DNA from: Agrilactobacillus composti DSM 18527 = JCM 14202
Lineage (GTDB): Bacteria > Bacillota > Bacilli > Lactobacillales > Lactobacillaceae
Length of the DNA stretch: 64,000 nt
NCBI RefSeq assembly: GCF_001436375.1
Contig: NZ_AZGA01000057.1
Coordinates: 1-64,000, forward strand
Reading direction: 5' to 3'
Shown here: piece after piece, positions 24,640 through 33,863 of the stretch
Position numbering within the stretch: position 1 is the first letter of the stretch
How the letters are laid out: every line of letters starts with the position of its first letter
Made by a program: the position numbers and the translations under genes
The notes under the pieces: generated by a model
What the model saw: only the letters and a program-made list of their open reading frames with translations
Told to the model about the DNA's origin: nothing
The model's database searches: none

Positions 24640-25437
24640 TTGAAACTTGCATTATTAGATGAATTACGGGAAAAGAATCCCATTGCTTATAATATTTCCA
24701 ATTTTGTCACGGTCCAAGATCTCTGTAACGCCGTCAATGCCATTGGGGCTTCACCAGCAGCTGCTGGCGGTGCAGAAGAAACTGGAGAAGCCGAAGATTT
24801 GACCAAAATCTGCAGCTCCTTGACGGTGAACTTGGGGGCTTTTGTGGACCCTCGTATCGACAATATTGATACCATCATGGGCTTTGCCAACCAATATCAA
24901 AAACCCATTATTTTAGACCCGGTGGCTGTAGGTGCCTCACCGGCTCGCAAGAAACGTGCCGAAGCCCTGTTAGACCGCCATCCAGTGGCCGTTATTCGAG
25001 GGAATGCCGGGGAAATTGCCGCCTTAGCTGGGGCCGACTGGCAGGCCAAGGGCATTGATGCCGGTGAAGGTAGTGCTGACCCCGTGGCCATTGCTAAAGA
25101 TTTAGCCAACCAGCGCCATTGTGTGGTGGTGGAAAGTGGCAAAACTGATATCATCACCAACGGCAGCGTGGTGGTGAAAGTCTACAACGAAACCGATCTA
25201 TTCAAATTGCACGTGGGCTCTGGCGACATGTTGTCCAGCATCATTGGTTGTTTCTGTGGCATCACCACGGATTACTTTGAAGCGGCCCAAGTGGCCACGG
25301 GGATTTTCAGCACCACGGGGGAATTAGTGGCTAAAACCGTGAAAGCCACCCAACCCAGTGCTTTTGCGGCTAGTTTGATCGATGATCTGAGCTGGATCGA
25401 TGTGGCGACCATTGAAAAACAAATCCGCTTTGATTAG
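24640..25437 (+). CDS. thiM: Hydroxyethylthiazole kinase
   Basis: 265 aa, ATP-dependent phosphorylation of 4-methyl-5-(2-hydroxyethyl)thiazole in thiamin salvage. Family signatures: NPIAYNISNFVTVQDLCNAVNAIGASPAAAGG (substrate site), LDPVAVGASPARK, and VGSGDMLSSIIGCF (catalytic Cys/anion-hole region). The TTG at 24640 follows AGGGGGAA. First gene of the TPP-controlled operon. Confidence 0.9.
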   Translation: MKLALLDELREKNPIAYNISNFVTVQDLCNAVNAIGASPAAAGGAEETGEAEDLTKICSSLTVNLGAFVDPRIDNIDTIMGFANQYQKPIILDPVAVGASPARKKRAEALLDRHPVAVIRGNAGEIAALAGADWQAKGIDAGEGSADPVAIAKDLANQRHCVVVESGKTDIITNGSVVVKVYNETDLFKLHVGSGDMLSSIIGCFCGITTDYFEAAQVATGIFSTTGELVAKTVKATQPSAFAASLIDDLSWIDVATIEKQIRFD

Positions 25438-25463
25438 CGGGGTGAAGGGAAGTTTTAAGCCTT

Positions 25464-26111
25464 ATGAAATTTGACAAAACCATGCTACATACTTATTTTA
25501 TTGCCGGCACACCAGATATTCCTACCGGTGAAGCCCTAGAAGACGTGGTACGGCAGGCTTTAGACGCCGGGATCACTGCCTTTCAATATCGGGAAAAAGG
25601 CCCAAATGCGCTGACTGGTTTGCGCTTGTTGACCATGGCCCAGCGCCTGCAAAAACTCTGCGGCGCTTACCATGTCCCCTTCATTGTCGATAACGATGTG
25701 GATTTGGCCCATCGTCTCCATGCCGATGGTGTTCACGTGGGCCAAACCGATGCAGCGGCGGCCCAAGTTGTGGCCCAAGTCAGCCAAGAAATGTTCATCG
25801 GTTTGTCTTGTCATACCAAAGCCCAAATTGAAACGGCCAATAATATCCCCGGCATCAGCTACATCGGCAGTGGTGCTATTTACACCAGTCCCTCTAAGGC
25901 CAGCGCTCCGGTGATTGGTTTGGCGGGGTTAACAGCCCTGACTCAAATCAGCCACCGGCCCATCGTGGCCATCGGCGGTATTAACGCTGATAACTTAAAG
26001 GACTTGCCGGCAACGGGGGTGGCTGGGGCAGCCGTGATTTCCCTGATTGCCCGGAGCCAGGATATCGCTAAAACCGTGACAGCCATGAACGCCATCGACT
26101 ATTCAATTTGA
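25464..26111 (+). CDS. thiE: Thiamin-phosphate synthase
   Basis: 215 aa TIM-barrel enzyme that joins HMP-PP to thiazole phosphate. Motifs: FQYREKGPNALTG, FIVDNDVDLAHRLHADGVHVGQTDA, GLSCHTKAQI, YIGSGAIYTSPSK, and VAIGGINADN. It follows thiM by 26 bp and uses its product. No thiD is in the window, so HMP-PP must be made by a gene elsewhere. Confidence 0.92.
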   Translation: MKFDKTMLHTYFIAGTPDIPTGEALEDVVRQALDAGITAFQYREKGPNALTGLRLLTMAQRLQKLCGAYHVPFIVDNDVDLAHRLHADGVHVGQTDAAAAQVVAQVSQEMFIGLSCHTKAQIETANNIPGISYIGSGAIYTSPSKASAPVIGLAGLTALTQISHRPIVAIGGINADNLKDLPATGVAGAAVISLIARSQDIAKTVTAMNAIDYSI

Positions 26112-26120
26112 GGTGAGGTC

Positions 26121-26747
26121 ATGACTTATCAATTGCTGCTCTTCGATATTGATGGCACCTTGATCGACAGCTTCAGTCCCTATCAGCAAATCATGCAGGC
26201 CATCTTGCCCCAATTTCACCGGCAAGCCACGCCCCAGCAGTTGCGTCAGACCTTCTCAATGGCTGTTCCCCAGGAAATGGCTGCTCTGGACATCGCTCCG
26301 GCTCAAAAGGCCCGCTTATTGGCCGCCTATGACGCTGAAAGCAAGCGCCGGCAATATCTGGAACCCCTTTACCCTGGAGTAGCCGCTACGCTGACCGCAT
26401 TACAACAAACGGGCGTAAAGTTAGGCGTGGTCACGGCCCGCAACAACGCTGATTTACAACATATGAACCCCACTGAGTTCTTAAATGCCATGGCTGTGGT
26501 GGTCACCGCGGATAGCTTGCCCTATCACAAACCCGACCCCCGGCCCCCGTTACATGCCGCGGCGCAATTACAAGTATCACCCCAAAACACCCTTTATATC
26601 GGGGATGCTTTAAGCGACGCCAAAGCCGCCCAAGGTGCTGGCATTGATTTCGCCGCCGCCTTATGGGGGGCGGCCCCAGGCCAAGCCTTCCCCACAGCCC
26701 GCTATCAGTTGACCCAGCCTCAAGATATTTTAAAAATTATGTCATAA
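26121..26747 (+). CDS. HAD-superfamily hydrolase in the thiamin operon
   Basis: 208 aa phosphoglycolate-phosphatase-like HAD: motif I LFDIDGTLID, motif II VVTARNN, Lys in YHKPDP, motif IV YIGDALSDAKAA. It starts nine bases after thiE behind GAGGTGAGG and ends at a terminator, so it is under the same TPP riboswitch. A role as thiamin-monophosphate or precursor phosphatase is a reasonable inference from position; many HADs are promiscuous. Confidence 0.8.
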   Translation: MTYQLLLFDIDGTLIDSFSPYQQIMQAILPQFHRQATPQQLRQTFSMAVPQEMAALDIAPAQKARLLAAYDAESKRRQYLEPLYPGVAATLTALQQTGVKLGVVTARNNADLQHMNPTEFLNAMAVVVTADSLPYHKPDPRPPLHAAAQLQVSPQNTLYIGDALSDAKAAQGAGIDFAAALWGAAPGQAFPTARYQLTQPQDILKIMS

Positions 26748-26753
26748 GCTCGC

Positions 26754-26790
26754 AAAAAAACCACTCAGCGAAAAATTAGCTGGGTGGTTT
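26754..26790. terminator. Bidirectional terminator
   Basis: Stem CCACTCAGC / GCTGGGTGG with A7 before and T4 after. It ends the thiamin operon and the convergent SDR gene. Confidence 0.85.
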
Positions 26791-26808
26791 TCGAATTTAA
26801 AAATTAGT

Positions 26809-27576
26809 TTAAGCTTTCAAAAAACGTTGGTTATCTTTAAATCGGTCCCAATTTTCTTGGGCCGCGGTTTTATTATCCGCCTTGCTGGCTCGCAATTGGT
26901 CCCAGGAGGTATCAAAAGTGATTTCCGGGAAGTTTTCTTGGAATTGTTGGATCACTGCGGCGATGAATTCGTCTAAGTCCGCCCCATAAATCCGGGCATC
27001 CTCATCTTCTAAATCTCCATTCACCACTGGGGGTAAGATTTCAAACACCTTGGTATCAGTGTCTTGCAACTGCAAACGCAGTGCTTGGGTAAACCCATGC
27101 ACCCCGGCTTTGGCGGCGGTGTATAGGGGCGCCCAAGCCCCAGGATTAAGGACCAAACCGGAGGACACCGTGACAATGGCCCCATTGGGTTGTTTCAAAA
27201 TTCTAGGTAAAAATAACATGGTCAAATGGATCTGCGCTTCAAAATCCAAATTTAGCTCTTGATGATACCAATGCCAGTCATGCTGTAAATTCTTCAAGTT
27301 GACCCAACGCTGAATCTCCGCATCGTTGATCAACATGTCGATATCCGCGAAATTATCCGCGACCCAATACTTTAAATCTTCACGCTGATCAGCTTTGCTT
27401 AAATTTGCCTGGTAAATCAACACATCTGGCAATTGCGCCTTCACTTGCGCCAACTTTTCAGCACTATCATCCACAATTAAAATCTGATTGTTTTGCGCCG
27501 CAAACGCCTTCGCCAAGCCTAACCCAATCCCAGTGGTGCCACCGGTGATTAAAATGTGGTGCCCATTTAAATCCAT
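26809..27576 (-). CDS. SDR family oxidoreductase (DltE-like)
   Basis: 255 aa. TGGTTGIG cofactor motif near residue 10, NDAE in place of NNAG, catalytic Ser in VTVSSGLVL and YTAAK. The C-terminal part is longer and more acidic than in classical SDRs, as in DltE-like proteins. The ATG at 27576 follows AAAGGAGGGG; the upstream frame to 27615 is not used. Substrate unknown. Confidence 0.75.
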   Translation of the reverse strand: MDLNGHHILITGGTTGIGLGLAKAFAAQNNQILIVDDSAEKLAQVKAQLPDVLIYQANLSKADQREDLKYWVADNFADIDMLINDAEIQRWVNLKNLQHDWHWYHQELNLDFEAQIHLTMLFLPRILKQPNGAIVTVSSGLVLNPGAWAPLYTAAKAGVHGFTQALRLQLQDTDTKVFEILPPVVNGDLEDEDARIYGADLDEFIAAVIQQFQENFPEITFDTSWDQLRASKADNKTAAQENWDRFKDNQRFLKA

Positions 27577-27754
27577 AATTGCCCCTCCTTTGGGTGCTAA
27601 GTGACTTAAATTCAAGTTTAATATAACACGTTAAGCATTAAAATGCTGAAAAAAATCCTTCTGCGAAAATTTGTTTGCCAAACGCAGCGTTTATGATAGT
27701 AGTTATGAGTATAATTTAGTATACTGAAGTTAACTTACAAAGGGGGAATTTATT

Positions 27755-28255
27755 ATGGCCGTTGCCATTGTGTTAGAACAATTTAATATCTTTAATGATC
27801 CCAATATTACCCTAGACCAAGAAGCGTATACTTCGGGGCTGTTGGATAATGCCCCATTTTTCCAAATTCGCTTCTATGCCCGCAGTCCCTATTACACCGA
27901 AGATCTAGAGGGGAACTTGCAGTTAGCCCGGCAATATCGGCGGGCCTTTGACCAGCTGAAGACTGACTTTGCTAAGAAATATGCCCCGATCTTTGATACA
28001 CCCGAAACCATCCCGCAAAAATTCGAATCCCTGGACCAAGTCAATGCAGTGGTGCATGATTTAGCCGCCACCATCCAAACCGACTTTGTGATCCCCGATA
28101 ATATCGAACTAAACACTATTGAACTCATTGGAAATTGGGAAGTCTATGGTGGCGATGAAACCACCAACTTGTCCCAAGACATCCACCAACACCTAGCCGA
28201 TGCCGCTGCCAACTACACCTCAGCAGAGTCGGATACTGATGGGGATGCCAATTAA
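27755..28255 (+). CDS. Hypothetical protein, 166 aa
   Basis: Acidic soluble protein without a motif I recognise. The first 100 residues contain aromatic-rich strands (FFQIRFYARSPYYTEDLEG) and a helix, and the C-terminus is rich in Asp, Glu, Thr and Ser. A strong AAAGGGGGA site precedes the ATG; a TATAAT-like box occurs near 27710. It is 42 bp upstream of the DJ-1-like gene and may be co-transcribed with it. Confidence 0.6.
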   Translation: MAVAIVLEQFNIFNDPNITLDQEAYTSGLLDNAPFFQIRFYARSPYYTEDLEGNLQLARQYRRAFDQLKTDFAKKYAPIFDTPETIPQKFESLDQVNAVVHDLAATIQTDFVIPDNIELNTIELIGNWEVYGGDETTNLSQDIHQHLADAAANYTSAESDTDGDAN

Positions 28256-28297
28256 CAATGTCCTTAATCCTTAGCCCAGCCCCAGGGAGATGATAGT

Positions 28298-29152
28298 TTG
28301 ATTTTAATGCCTTTACCCACTTATGGCTTCGACCCCACAGAAGTGGCCATTCCTTGGCAATTTTTGACCCAACAACAAGTCCGGGTGGTCTTCGCTACCC
28401 CCAAAGGCCAAGTGGCCCAAGGCGACCGGCGCTTGTTAACGGGCAAGGGCTTTGGGCCTTTTAAAAAATGGCTCATGGCCGCTCCCAGTGCTATTGCCGC
28501 TTATGAAACCATGGTTCAATCCGATGGCTTTCAACATCCCATCCCCTACCAACAGATCAACTCCGCTGACTTTCAAGGCTTATTGTTACCCGGGGGGCAC
28601 GATCCTGGGATGCGAAGTTATTTGGGCAGCGGTATTTTACAGCAAAAGGTCGCTGCGTTCTTCAAAGCCGCCAAACCCATCGGGGCCATTTGCCATGGCA
28701 CCATTGTGGCGGCCCGCAGTCAAAACGCCGAAACTGGCCAATCCAACCTGGCGGATTATAACACCACCGCTTTACTGGCCACCCAGGAATTGGCCGCCTA
28801 TGCCTTGACGGGCTTATGGCTGGGCCGGTATTACCGGACTTACCCTGAGCTGGTGCAAACCGAAGTCATGACAGCTTTGCATAGCCCGAAACAATTTCAC
28901 GCTGGGCCCTTACCCCTGGATCGGGACACCGCCACGAATTTCAAGCCGGCCTTTGTGGTCCAAGACCGCCAATACGTGTCTGCCCGCTGGCCTGGAGATG
29001 CTCATTTATTTGCCCGGACTTTTTATGATATCTATCTAAGAGCGCAACCTAAGAGCGCAACCAAATCAAAACCCCACAAATTTGGCAACCACCACCCCTT
29101 GACAAACCTGCCAAAGCCCCCTATACTTACAAACAAGTTAGCAGATTATTAG
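28298..29152 (+). CDS. DJ-1/PfpI family protein (Hsp31-like)
   Basis: 284 aa class I glutamine-amidotransferase-like fold. Nucleophile elbow GAICHGT (Cys about residue 130), GLLLPGGHDPGM with the flavodoxin-like core, and an N-terminal PLPTYGFDPTEVAIPWQFL as in HchA-like glyoxalases/deglycases. The TTG at 28298 follows GGGAGATGAT. The last 35 residues are basic, proline-rich and unlike the fold; this tail contains a 12-bp tandem repeat (AAGAGCGCAACC twice) and overlaps the promoter of the methionine operon. Confidence 0.75.
   Translation: MILMPLPTYGFDPTEVAIPWQFLTQQQVRVVFATPKGQVAQGDRRLLTGKGFGPFKKWLMAAPSAIAAYETMVQSDGFQHPIPYQQINSADFQGLLLPGGHDPGMRSYLGSGILQQKVAAFFKAAKPIGAICHGTIVAARSQNAETGQSNLADYNTTALLATQELAAYALTGLWLGRYYRTYPELVQTEVMTALHSPKQFHAGPLPLDRDTATNFKPAFVVQDRQYVSARWPGDAHLFARTFYDIYLRAQPKSATKSKPHKFGNHHPLTNLPKPPILTNKLADY
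29099..29127 (+). promoter_or_regulatory. Promoter of the methionine operon, inside the DJ-1-like gene
   Basis: TTGACA (29099-29104), 17-bp spacer, TATACT (29122-29127): near-consensus. It lies within the last 54 bases of the upstream coding sequence and directs the T-box leader. Confidence 0.8.
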
Positions 29153-29164
29153 AACGCCATGAAA

Positions 29165-29413
29165 AGATAAGTAGTATTTTACAGGTCTAAGCGAGTCGAC
29201 GGTTGGTGTGAGTCGATGGCCTTACGAATGCGAAAATGGTCTTTGAGCGTTTTTCAGCTGAGCCCTGGGGGTAAAGTTGAAATGGGTGCGCCCATTAGCG
29301 CGTTACGGTATCCTTTAGGGTACCGGTGAAGTGGTGGTCTGTGAAGACCGCCAAAATTTAAGGTGGTACCGCGATGTAGTCGCCCTTAGCAATTTTTGCT
29401 GAGGGCGTTTTTT
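29165..29413 (+). promoter_or_regulatory. T-box leader, probably methionine-specific
   Basis: Stem I features are present (GCGAGTCGACGGTTGG...GTGTGAGTCGATGG), then a likely ATG specifier codon at 29236-29238 within GAAAATGGTC, the T-box AAGGTGGTACCGCG at 29360-29373, and a terminator CGCCCTTAGC / GCTGAGGGCG (29381-29407) with T7. Uncharged tRNA-Met would stabilise the antiterminator. The methionine genes downstream agree with the specifier. Confidence 0.9.
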
Positions 29414-29456
29414 AATACCCGCGATTCCAAATAGATAAATAAAGGAGTTTTAAAAG

Positions 29457-30572
29457 ATGGCAGTTGAAACCAAAGTTAAGTTTCCATATCGTTACGATTT
29501 AGTGGGCAGTCTATTACGGTCCGCACACTTGAAACAAGCCCGGGTAGCTTTAGAAAATGGCCAGATCACCCCGAAACAATTACATGAAGTTGAAGACGAA
29601 GAAATCAAGACGATCATCGCCAAGCAAGTGGATCTAGGCTATAAAGCGGTCACTGATGGTGAATTCCGCCGCAGCTGGTGGCACTTGGACTTCTTCGCTG
29701 GCTTACAAGGGGCCCACTTCTTCACCCCGGAACATGGCTATACCTTCAATGGGGAAGAAACCCGCAAAGGCGGCATCAAGATCGATGGCAAATTAGCCTA
29801 TAATCCTGAACATCCCTTCTTTGAAGGTTTCACCCGGACCAAAGCTTTGGTGCCAGATGGTATTACCTTAAAACAAACCATCCCCAGTCCCTCTGTTTTC
29901 TTCCCCAACGACGAAGCCAAAGTCATCGACACTTACTATAAAGGTGACTTTGAAGCCTTCTTAGCTAACGAGATCCAAGCTTATCAAACCACCGTGCAAC
30001 GCTTTTATGACTTAGGCTGTCGTTACTTACAACTTGATGACACCTCTTGGGGCATGTGGGCTAGTTTTTCCAAAGACACTTTAAACCCAGACTTAGTCCC
30101 ACTGGCTGAAGCTGCCGTGAAGGCCATCAACGCCATTGCCGACAACAAACCTGATGATTTGACCTTGACCATGCACGTATGTCGGGGCAACTATGACTCT
30201 ACTTGGGCCGGTGCCGGGGCTTATGATCCCGTAGCCGATTACTTAGCCCAATTACACATCGATGGCTACTTCCTGGAATATGACGACGAACGCTCCGGTG
30301 GTTTTGAACCCCTGGCTAAAATTGCCGCCAACGGCTTGGACCAACGGGTGGTTTTAGGCCTCGTTACCAGTAAATTCCCCGAGCTGGAAGACCCAGCAGA
30401 TCTCAAAGCCCGCATCACTGAAGCCAGTCAATACTATCCTTTAGCTGACTTATGCTTGTCTTCCCAATGCGGCTTTGCCTCCACGGAAGAAGGGAACCGC
30501 TTGACGCCAGATGACCAATGGGGCAAACTTTCCTTAGTACGTGATGTGGCTAAAAGCGTCTGGCAAGACTAG
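29457..30572 (+). CDS. Cobalamin-independent methionine synthase-like protein (YxjG/YxjH family)
   Basis: 371 aa, equivalent to the C-terminal catalytic barrel of MetE. Zinc ligands can be placed at His and Cys of LTMHVCRGNYDS (about residue 240) and at a Cys in SSQCGFAS near the end. It should transfer a methyl group to homocysteine or a selenium/sulfur analogue. First gene after the Met T-box and followed by two transsulfuration enzymes, which supports a methionine role. The methyl donor of this short family is less certain than for full MetE. Confidence 0.85.
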   Translation: MAVETKVKFPYRYDLVGSLLRSAHLKQARVALENGQITPKQLHEVEDEEIKTIIAKQVDLGYKAVTDGEFRRSWWHLDFFAGLQGAHFFTPEHGYTFNGEETRKGGIKIDGKLAYNPEHPFFEGFTRTKALVPDGITLKQTIPSPSVFFPNDEAKVIDTYYKGDFEAFLANEIQAYQTTVQRFYDLGCRYLQLDDTSWGMWASFSKDTLNPDLVPLAEAAVKAINAIADNKPDDLTLTMHVCRGNYDSTWAGAGAYDPVADYLAQLHIDGYFLEYDDERSGGFEPLAKIAANGLDQRVVLGLVTSKFPELEDPADLKARITEASQYYPLADLCLSSQCGFASTEEGNRLTPDDQWGKLSLVRDVAKSVWQD

Positions 30573-30619
30573 CCCAAAGCGTCAAATATGCGGCAAAAAG
30601 CCGATAAGGAGTGTTTGTG

Positions 30620-31822
30620 GTGGCAGAATTATCACGGGATTTACAGGAATTTGTAGCAAATTATAGTGTGGATCGACGCAATACCGATTCGTTAAAATGG
30701 GACGCTTTGCAGGAACGTTATGGTGATCCTACCCTCTTGCCCATGTGGGTGGCGGATATGGAATTCCAAACACCCGTGGCGGTGAGACAAGCCTTAACCG
30801 AGCGGGTGCAGCAAGGGGTATTCGGCTATTCCTTGACCCCCGATAGCTATTATGAAGCCTTCTTCCAATGGCAAAAAGAACGCCACGGCATTACGTTACA
30901 AAAAGACTGGGTCCGCTTTGACACCGGTGTGGTGAATTCCTTATATGCCATGGTGAAATGGTTGACGGATCCTGGGGATGAAGTGGTGATTTTACAGCCG
31001 GTTTATTATCCCTTTGCCAACGCCATCAAAGATAACGACCGCAAAGTCTTATCGGTGGACCTGTTATCTGGAGACAAGGGTTGGGCAATTGACTTTGAAG
31101 CTCTGGAAAAAACCTTCAAACACCATACCATCAAGCTATTGATTTTCTGTTCCCCTCACAATCCAGTGGGCCGAATCTGGACCGAAGCCGAATTGGTTAA
31201 AGTTCTGGCCCTGTGCCGGCAATACGGGGTGCAGTTGGTCTCTGATGAAATCCATCAGGACTATGAAGCTGAACTGGGCCAATTCAAATCCGTGTTGACC
31301 GTGGCTGATGGGACTTATCAAGACGATGTCATTGTCCTGACCGCCCCTTCTAAGACCTTCAACTTGGCGGCTTTGTTGAACTCCCACGTGATCATCCCCG
31401 ACCCCGACAAACGGGAATCCTATGATGCCTTCATCAAAACCATTCACCAAACCGAAGGCAGTCTGCTGGGCCGGGTGGCCGCTGAAGCCGCCTATCGCCA
31501 CGGCGGTCCTTGGTTTGACAAGTTGCGGGGCGTGATCGCTTATAACTACAGTGTTTTAAAAGAGACCTTGGCTGAAATTCCCGAAGTTAAGGTGGCCGAC
31601 TTACAAGGTACTTACCTGGCTTATGTGGATTTAGCACCCATTGTCCCAGCGGACGGTTTAACTGACTTTGTCCAAAAAGCCTGTGGGCTAGCGGTGGATT
31701 ACGGGGCTTGGTTCTCGCCCAAAGATAAAACGTATATCCGGTTGAATTTAGCAACAGATCCCAAATATGTGGCCACAGCGGCGGACCGCTTGGCCGAACA
31801 ACTAAAATTTAGAAAGAAGTAG
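30620..31822 (+). CDS. patB: PLP-dependent C-S lyase (PatB/MalY family)
   Basis: 400-aa fold-type I aminotransferase-like enzyme. It has MWVADMEFQTP at the N-terminus, FCSPHNPVGRIW, SDEIHQDYE and the PLP lysine in APSKTFNLA. PatB-type enzymes cleave cystathionine or cysteine conjugates to give homocysteine or thiols. GTG at 30620 is eight bases after AAGGAG; the GTG at 30611 overlaps that site. Middle gene of the Met operon. Confidence 0.82.
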   Translation: MAELSRDLQEFVANYSVDRRNTDSLKWDALQERYGDPTLLPMWVADMEFQTPVAVRQALTERVQQGVFGYSLTPDSYYEAFFQWQKERHGITLQKDWVRFDTGVVNSLYAMVKWLTDPGDEVVILQPVYYPFANAIKDNDRKVLSVDLLSGDKGWAIDFEALEKTFKHHTIKLLIFCSPHNPVGRIWTEAELVKVLALCRQYGVQLVSDEIHQDYEAELGQFKSVLTVADGTYQDDVIVLTAPSKTFNLAALLNSHVIIPDPDKRESYDAFIKTIHQTEGSLLGRVAAEAAYRHGGPWFDKLRGVIAYNYSVLKETLAEIPEVKVADLQGTYLAYVDLAPIVPADGLTDFVQKACGLAVDYGAWFSPKDKTYIRLNLATDPKYVATAADRLAEQLKFRKK

Positions 31823-31832
31823 GCGATTGAAT

Positions 31833-33026
31833 ATGGGTTGTACAAATCATGATGATCAAAAATTGCAATTTGATTCTTTAGTAGTGCAGGGTGTTCCTGC
31901 TCGGAAAAATGAGTACGGCAGTATCATGCCGCCAATTTTCTTGTCTAGTACTTATCGGTTTGAAGATATTGATAACCAGGGGCCTTATGAATATGTGCGC
32001 ACCCAAAATCCCACGCGGCAAAAGGCGGAGAACTTGATTGCCACTCTAGAAGGAGCCAAGTTTGCCTTTGGCTTTAGTTCGGGGATGGCGGCTTTGACCA
32101 CAGTTTTTGAAGCCTTCAATCCTGGGGATCATATTATTAGTTCTGCCAATATTTACGGTGGGACTTACCGGTACTTCACCGACTTCTTCCCAAAGAAAAA
32201 AATTGATTGTGATTTTTATTATGATTTGAACCAACTCAAAGCCAGCGACTTCAAACCCAATACCAAGGCGGTCTTCCTGGAATCCCCAGCTAACCCTACT
32301 TTACGGGTGGTGGATATCGCCAGAATCGCCAAGTTGGCCCATGACCACGGGGCTATCCTCATCGTGGACAACACCTTCATGACCAGTTACCTGCAAAAAC
32401 CCCTCCAATTAGGGGCAGACGTGGTGGCTTATTCCGCTACCAAATATTACGGGGGCCATGCCGACCTTTGTGCCGGCTTCATCGTCACTGACCGCCAAGA
32501 CCTGGCGGAACAATTCCAAGATTATCAAAACACATTAGGGGCCACCATTAGTCCCTTTGACAGCTACACTTTGATCCGAGGCACCAAGACCTTAAGCCTG
32601 CGCTTAGATCGTCAGATGGAAAATGTAAAGGCTGTGACTGAAGCCTTGCAGACCCAAGAAGGTGTGGCCAAAGTCTACTTCCCTGGTTCCTTCTCCGAAG
32701 AAGAAGCGGCCATCCAGGCCAAACAAGCCCGGGGCAACGGCGCTGTTTTATCCTTTGAAGTCACCCCAGACGTGGATTTAAAGGCCTTCTTCAACAACCT
32801 GCAAATGATCGACTTAGCCGTTAGTTTAGGCGGGGTAGAAAGCCTCGTCTGTCGGCCGGCAACCATGACCCATGAACCTTATCCCCGCAATGATTTGGAG
32901 AAAATCGGCGTGGGCGACAACATGGTCCGCTTTTCCGTGGGTATCGAAAACAAAAACGATATCATCCACGACGTGACCCAAGCCTTGACCAGCAGTTTGA
33001 AACGGCGGGCAAGTAAGGTCGTTTAA
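31833..33026 (+). CDS. Cys/Met metabolism PLP-dependent enzyme (cystathionine gamma-synthase/lyase family)
   Basis: 397 aa. Typical landmarks: PPIFLSSTYRF, YVRTQNPTR, EGAKFAFGFSSGMAAL, ANIYGGTYRYF, LESPANPTLRV, and the PLP-lysine segment AYSATKYYGGHADLCAGF. The C-terminal SLGGVESLVCRPATMTH is conserved. Synthase, gamma-lyase and beta-lyase activities cannot be separated by eye. With PatB and the MetE-like protein it forms a complete homocysteine/methionine interconversion set. Confidence 0.85.
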   Translation: MGCTNHDDQKLQFDSLVVQGVPARKNEYGSIMPPIFLSSTYRFEDIDNQGPYEYVRTQNPTRQKAENLIATLEGAKFAFGFSSGMAALTTVFEAFNPGDHIISSANIYGGTYRYFTDFFPKKKIDCDFYYDLNQLKASDFKPNTKAVFLESPANPTLRVVDIARIAKLAHDHGAILIVDNTFMTSYLQKPLQLGADVVAYSATKYYGGHADLCAGFIVTDRQDLAEQFQDYQNTLGATISPFDSYTLIRGTKTLSLRLDRQMENVKAVTEALQTQEGVAKVYFPGSFSEEEAAIQAKQARGNGAVLSFEVTPDVDLKAFFNNLQMIDLAVSLGGVESLVCRPATMTHEPYPRNDLEKIGVGDNMVRFSVGIENKNDIIHDVTQALTSSLKRRASKVV

Positions 33027-33040
33027 AACTAATTAAAAGA

Positions 33041-33081
33041 ACCGACACCAGGATTTTTTCAGCCCTGGTGCCGGTTTTTTT
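33041..33081. terminator. Terminator shared by the met operon and aroD
   Basis: Stem ACCGACACCAGG / CCTGGTGCCGGT (one mismatch) with a T7 tail on the plus strand, and A-rich flank for the minus strand. aroD stops at 33080. Confidence 0.88.
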
Positions 33082-33844
33082 AGTTACCTTGCAATAAAGT
33101 CAAAATTTCTTGGGTATGGGCCAAGTTGATCTGACCGGGGGCGGAGGCTTGGTCGATGGTGGCGAAGGTCAATGCTGAAGGGAAAAGGTTGCCGCTGACC
33201 CTAGTCAGCTTCCCCAGGGTCCCCATGCCCATGATGGCTAAGGGCGCTTCTAAGGTAGTGGCGGCCCACTGGGCGACTTGTAAAATGGTTAACACATCGG
33301 TGGTGCTTTGGGGCATCACGGCGATTTTTAACAAAGCCGGTTTTAAAGTGGCCATTTGAGTCAGCTGATCCTGCAACGCAGCTAAACTGGGAGTAGCTTT
33401 AAAGTCGTGGTGGCTCAAGACTACCGGCACCCCTAATAAAGCACTGGCCTTTAAAATCTGCCGGCGCCATTCCGGGTCGGTGGTCCACTCTAAATCCAGG
33501 GCATCCCCCAAACCCTGTTGCAACAAAAATTGCAGCTGGTTTAAATAAGCTTCACCATCCCCGCTGAAATTGCCCCCTTGGGCTTTGGTCCGCAGGGTCA
33601 CCAATAGCCCTTTGTGTTGGTTATGTAAAGCTGTTTCCAGGGCAGCCCCAGTTTTTTTAAGGCTGGCTTCACCAAGGTCCGGCAAATAATCCAAGCGCCA
33701 TTCCGCCAGATCCGCCGTGCTGGTGCTAATAGCCTGACCCTGTTCTAAAACTTCTGGTAATGTCTTGGCCGTGATGGGCACGGCCACTTGAGTGGGTGCC
33801 TGGACCCCCAGCGTAATAGGACCCATGTTAAACGTTGTTGTCAT
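33080..33844 (-). CDS. aroD: 3-dehydroquinate dehydratase, type I
   Basis: 254 aa. Third step of the shikimate pathway. Schiff-base lysine in LLKIAVMPQ, catalytic His in VVLSHHDF, substrate-binding EWRLDYL. AAAGGTGG lies before the ATG. Last gene of the transketolase-aroF-aroB-aroD operon, but a hairpin terminator separates it from aroB, so its level may be lower. Confidence 0.92.
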   Translation of the reverse strand: MTTTFNMGPITLGVQAPTQVAVPITAKTLPEVLEQGQAISTSTADLAEWRLDYLPDLGEASLKKTGAALETALHNQHKGLLVTLRTKAQGGNFSGDGEAYLNQLQFLLQQGLGDALDLEWTTDPEWRRQILKASALLGVPVVLSHHDFKATPSLAALQDQLTQMATLKPALLKIAVMPQSTTDVLTILQVAQWAATTLEAPLAIMGMGTLGKLTRVSGNLFPSALTFATIDQASAPGQINLAHTQEILTLLQGN

Positions 33845-33863
33845 AAATTAGCCACCTTTCGCC

